This document shows positions 12,154 to 12,325 of a stretch of 12,325 nucleotides of DNA, piece by piece. How positions within the stretch are numbered: position 1 is the stretch's first letter; the number at the start of each line of letters is the position of its first letter. Made by a program: the position numbers and the translations under genes. The notes beneath the pieces were generated by a model. That model searched no databases, had not been told where the DNA came from, and worked only from the letters and a program-made list of their open reading frames with translations. Source of the DNA: CAYFTL01 sp964346145 (GTDB lineage: Bacteria > Bacillota > Clostridia > Christensenellales > Aristaeellaceae); NCBI GenBank assembly GCA_964346145.1, contig CAYFTL010000048.1, positions 1 through 12,325 on the forward strand. The letters are read 5' to 3'.

Positions 12154-12194
12154 AAACTCTGTCGCTACGGTATGCGACACCAAACTTAAATCGT

Positions 12195-12270
12195 GGGAGC
12201 ATAGCTCAGCTGGGAGAGCATCTGCCTTACAAGCAGAGGGTCACAGGTTCGAGCCCTGTTGCTCCCACCA
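12195..12270 (+). tRNA. tRNA-Val (anticodon TAC)
   Basis: A complete 76-base cloverleaf. The acceptor GGGAGCA pairs with TGCTCCC. The D arm is GCTC...GAGC. The anticodon stem TCTGC/GCAGA holds the loop CTTACAA, giving anticodon TAC. The T arm is ACAGG-TTCGAGC-CCTGT. The CCA end is encoded. It reads GUN valine codons, mainly GUA and GUG. Confidence 0.97.
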
Positions 12271-12275
12271 TTTGC

Positions 12276-12325
12276 GGCCTGGTAGTTCAGTTGGTTAGAA
12301 TGCCAGCCTGTCACGCTGGAGGTCG
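12276..12325 (+). tRNA. tRNA-Asp (anticodon GTC), partial
   Basis: The first 50 bases of a tRNA cut by the window edge. The acceptor 5' strand is GGCCTGG, followed by TA and a D arm GTTC...GAAT. The anticodon stem CCAGC/GCTGG holds the loop CTGTCAC, giving anticodon GTC. It starts 5 bases after tRNA-Val and is probably co-transcribed with it. Confidence 0.93.

Overview
The window looks like a chromosomal segment from a Bacillota (Firmicutes)-type bacterium. The signs are strong AGGAGG-type ribosome binding sites, an L10 leader with a built-in terminator, a DUF2232/YybS-family gene beside rplI and dnaB, a YitT-family membrane protein and CCA-encoding tRNA genes. A Negativicutes- or Clostridia-like lineage is my best guess from the tuf-rpmG-secE-nusG order, but the sequence alone does not prove it. 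No mobile element, phage gene, CRISPR array or complete accessory system is visible.

Region 1 (1-3850) is the translation and secretion block, all on the + strand: the last codons of tuf with a terminator, then a promoter and rpmG, secE, nusG, rplK, rplA, rplJ and rplL. It is rich in RNA control. Hairpins resembling the L1-binding stalk of 23S rRNA precede both rplK and rplA. An L10-type leader with a terminator precedes rplJ. A perfect 22-base palindrome with a T run closes the block after rplL. The usual next genes, rpoB and rpoC, are not here.

Region 2 (3850-6930) is a second + strand operon with its own promoter: a DUF2232 membrane protein, rplI (L9) and dnaB (replicative helicase), ended by a terminator.

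Region 3 (6930-9600) is a minus-strand island that appears to be decaying. A secreted protein of unknown function (9006-9581) is followed by two diverged tandem copies of a gene for a membrane protein with two CxxC pairs. The upstream copy (8008-8853) is a 282-codon frame broken by one in-frame TAA. The downstream copy (7099-7668) is intact past that codon but is frameshifted and cut short further on. A fragment of the secreted gene's 3' end lies between the copies and outlines the duplicated unit of about 1.1-1.2 kb.

Region 4 (9600-12325) is on the + strand: a flavin/iron-sulfur oxidoreductase of the GltA/NfnB/SudA type, a YitT-family membrane protein whose promoter contains a 13-base palindrome, and the start of a tRNA cluster with tRNA-Val(TAC) complete and tRNA-Asp(GTC) cut by the window edge. 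Between the YitT gene and the tRNAs is a hairpin followed by seven Ts when read on the minus strand.
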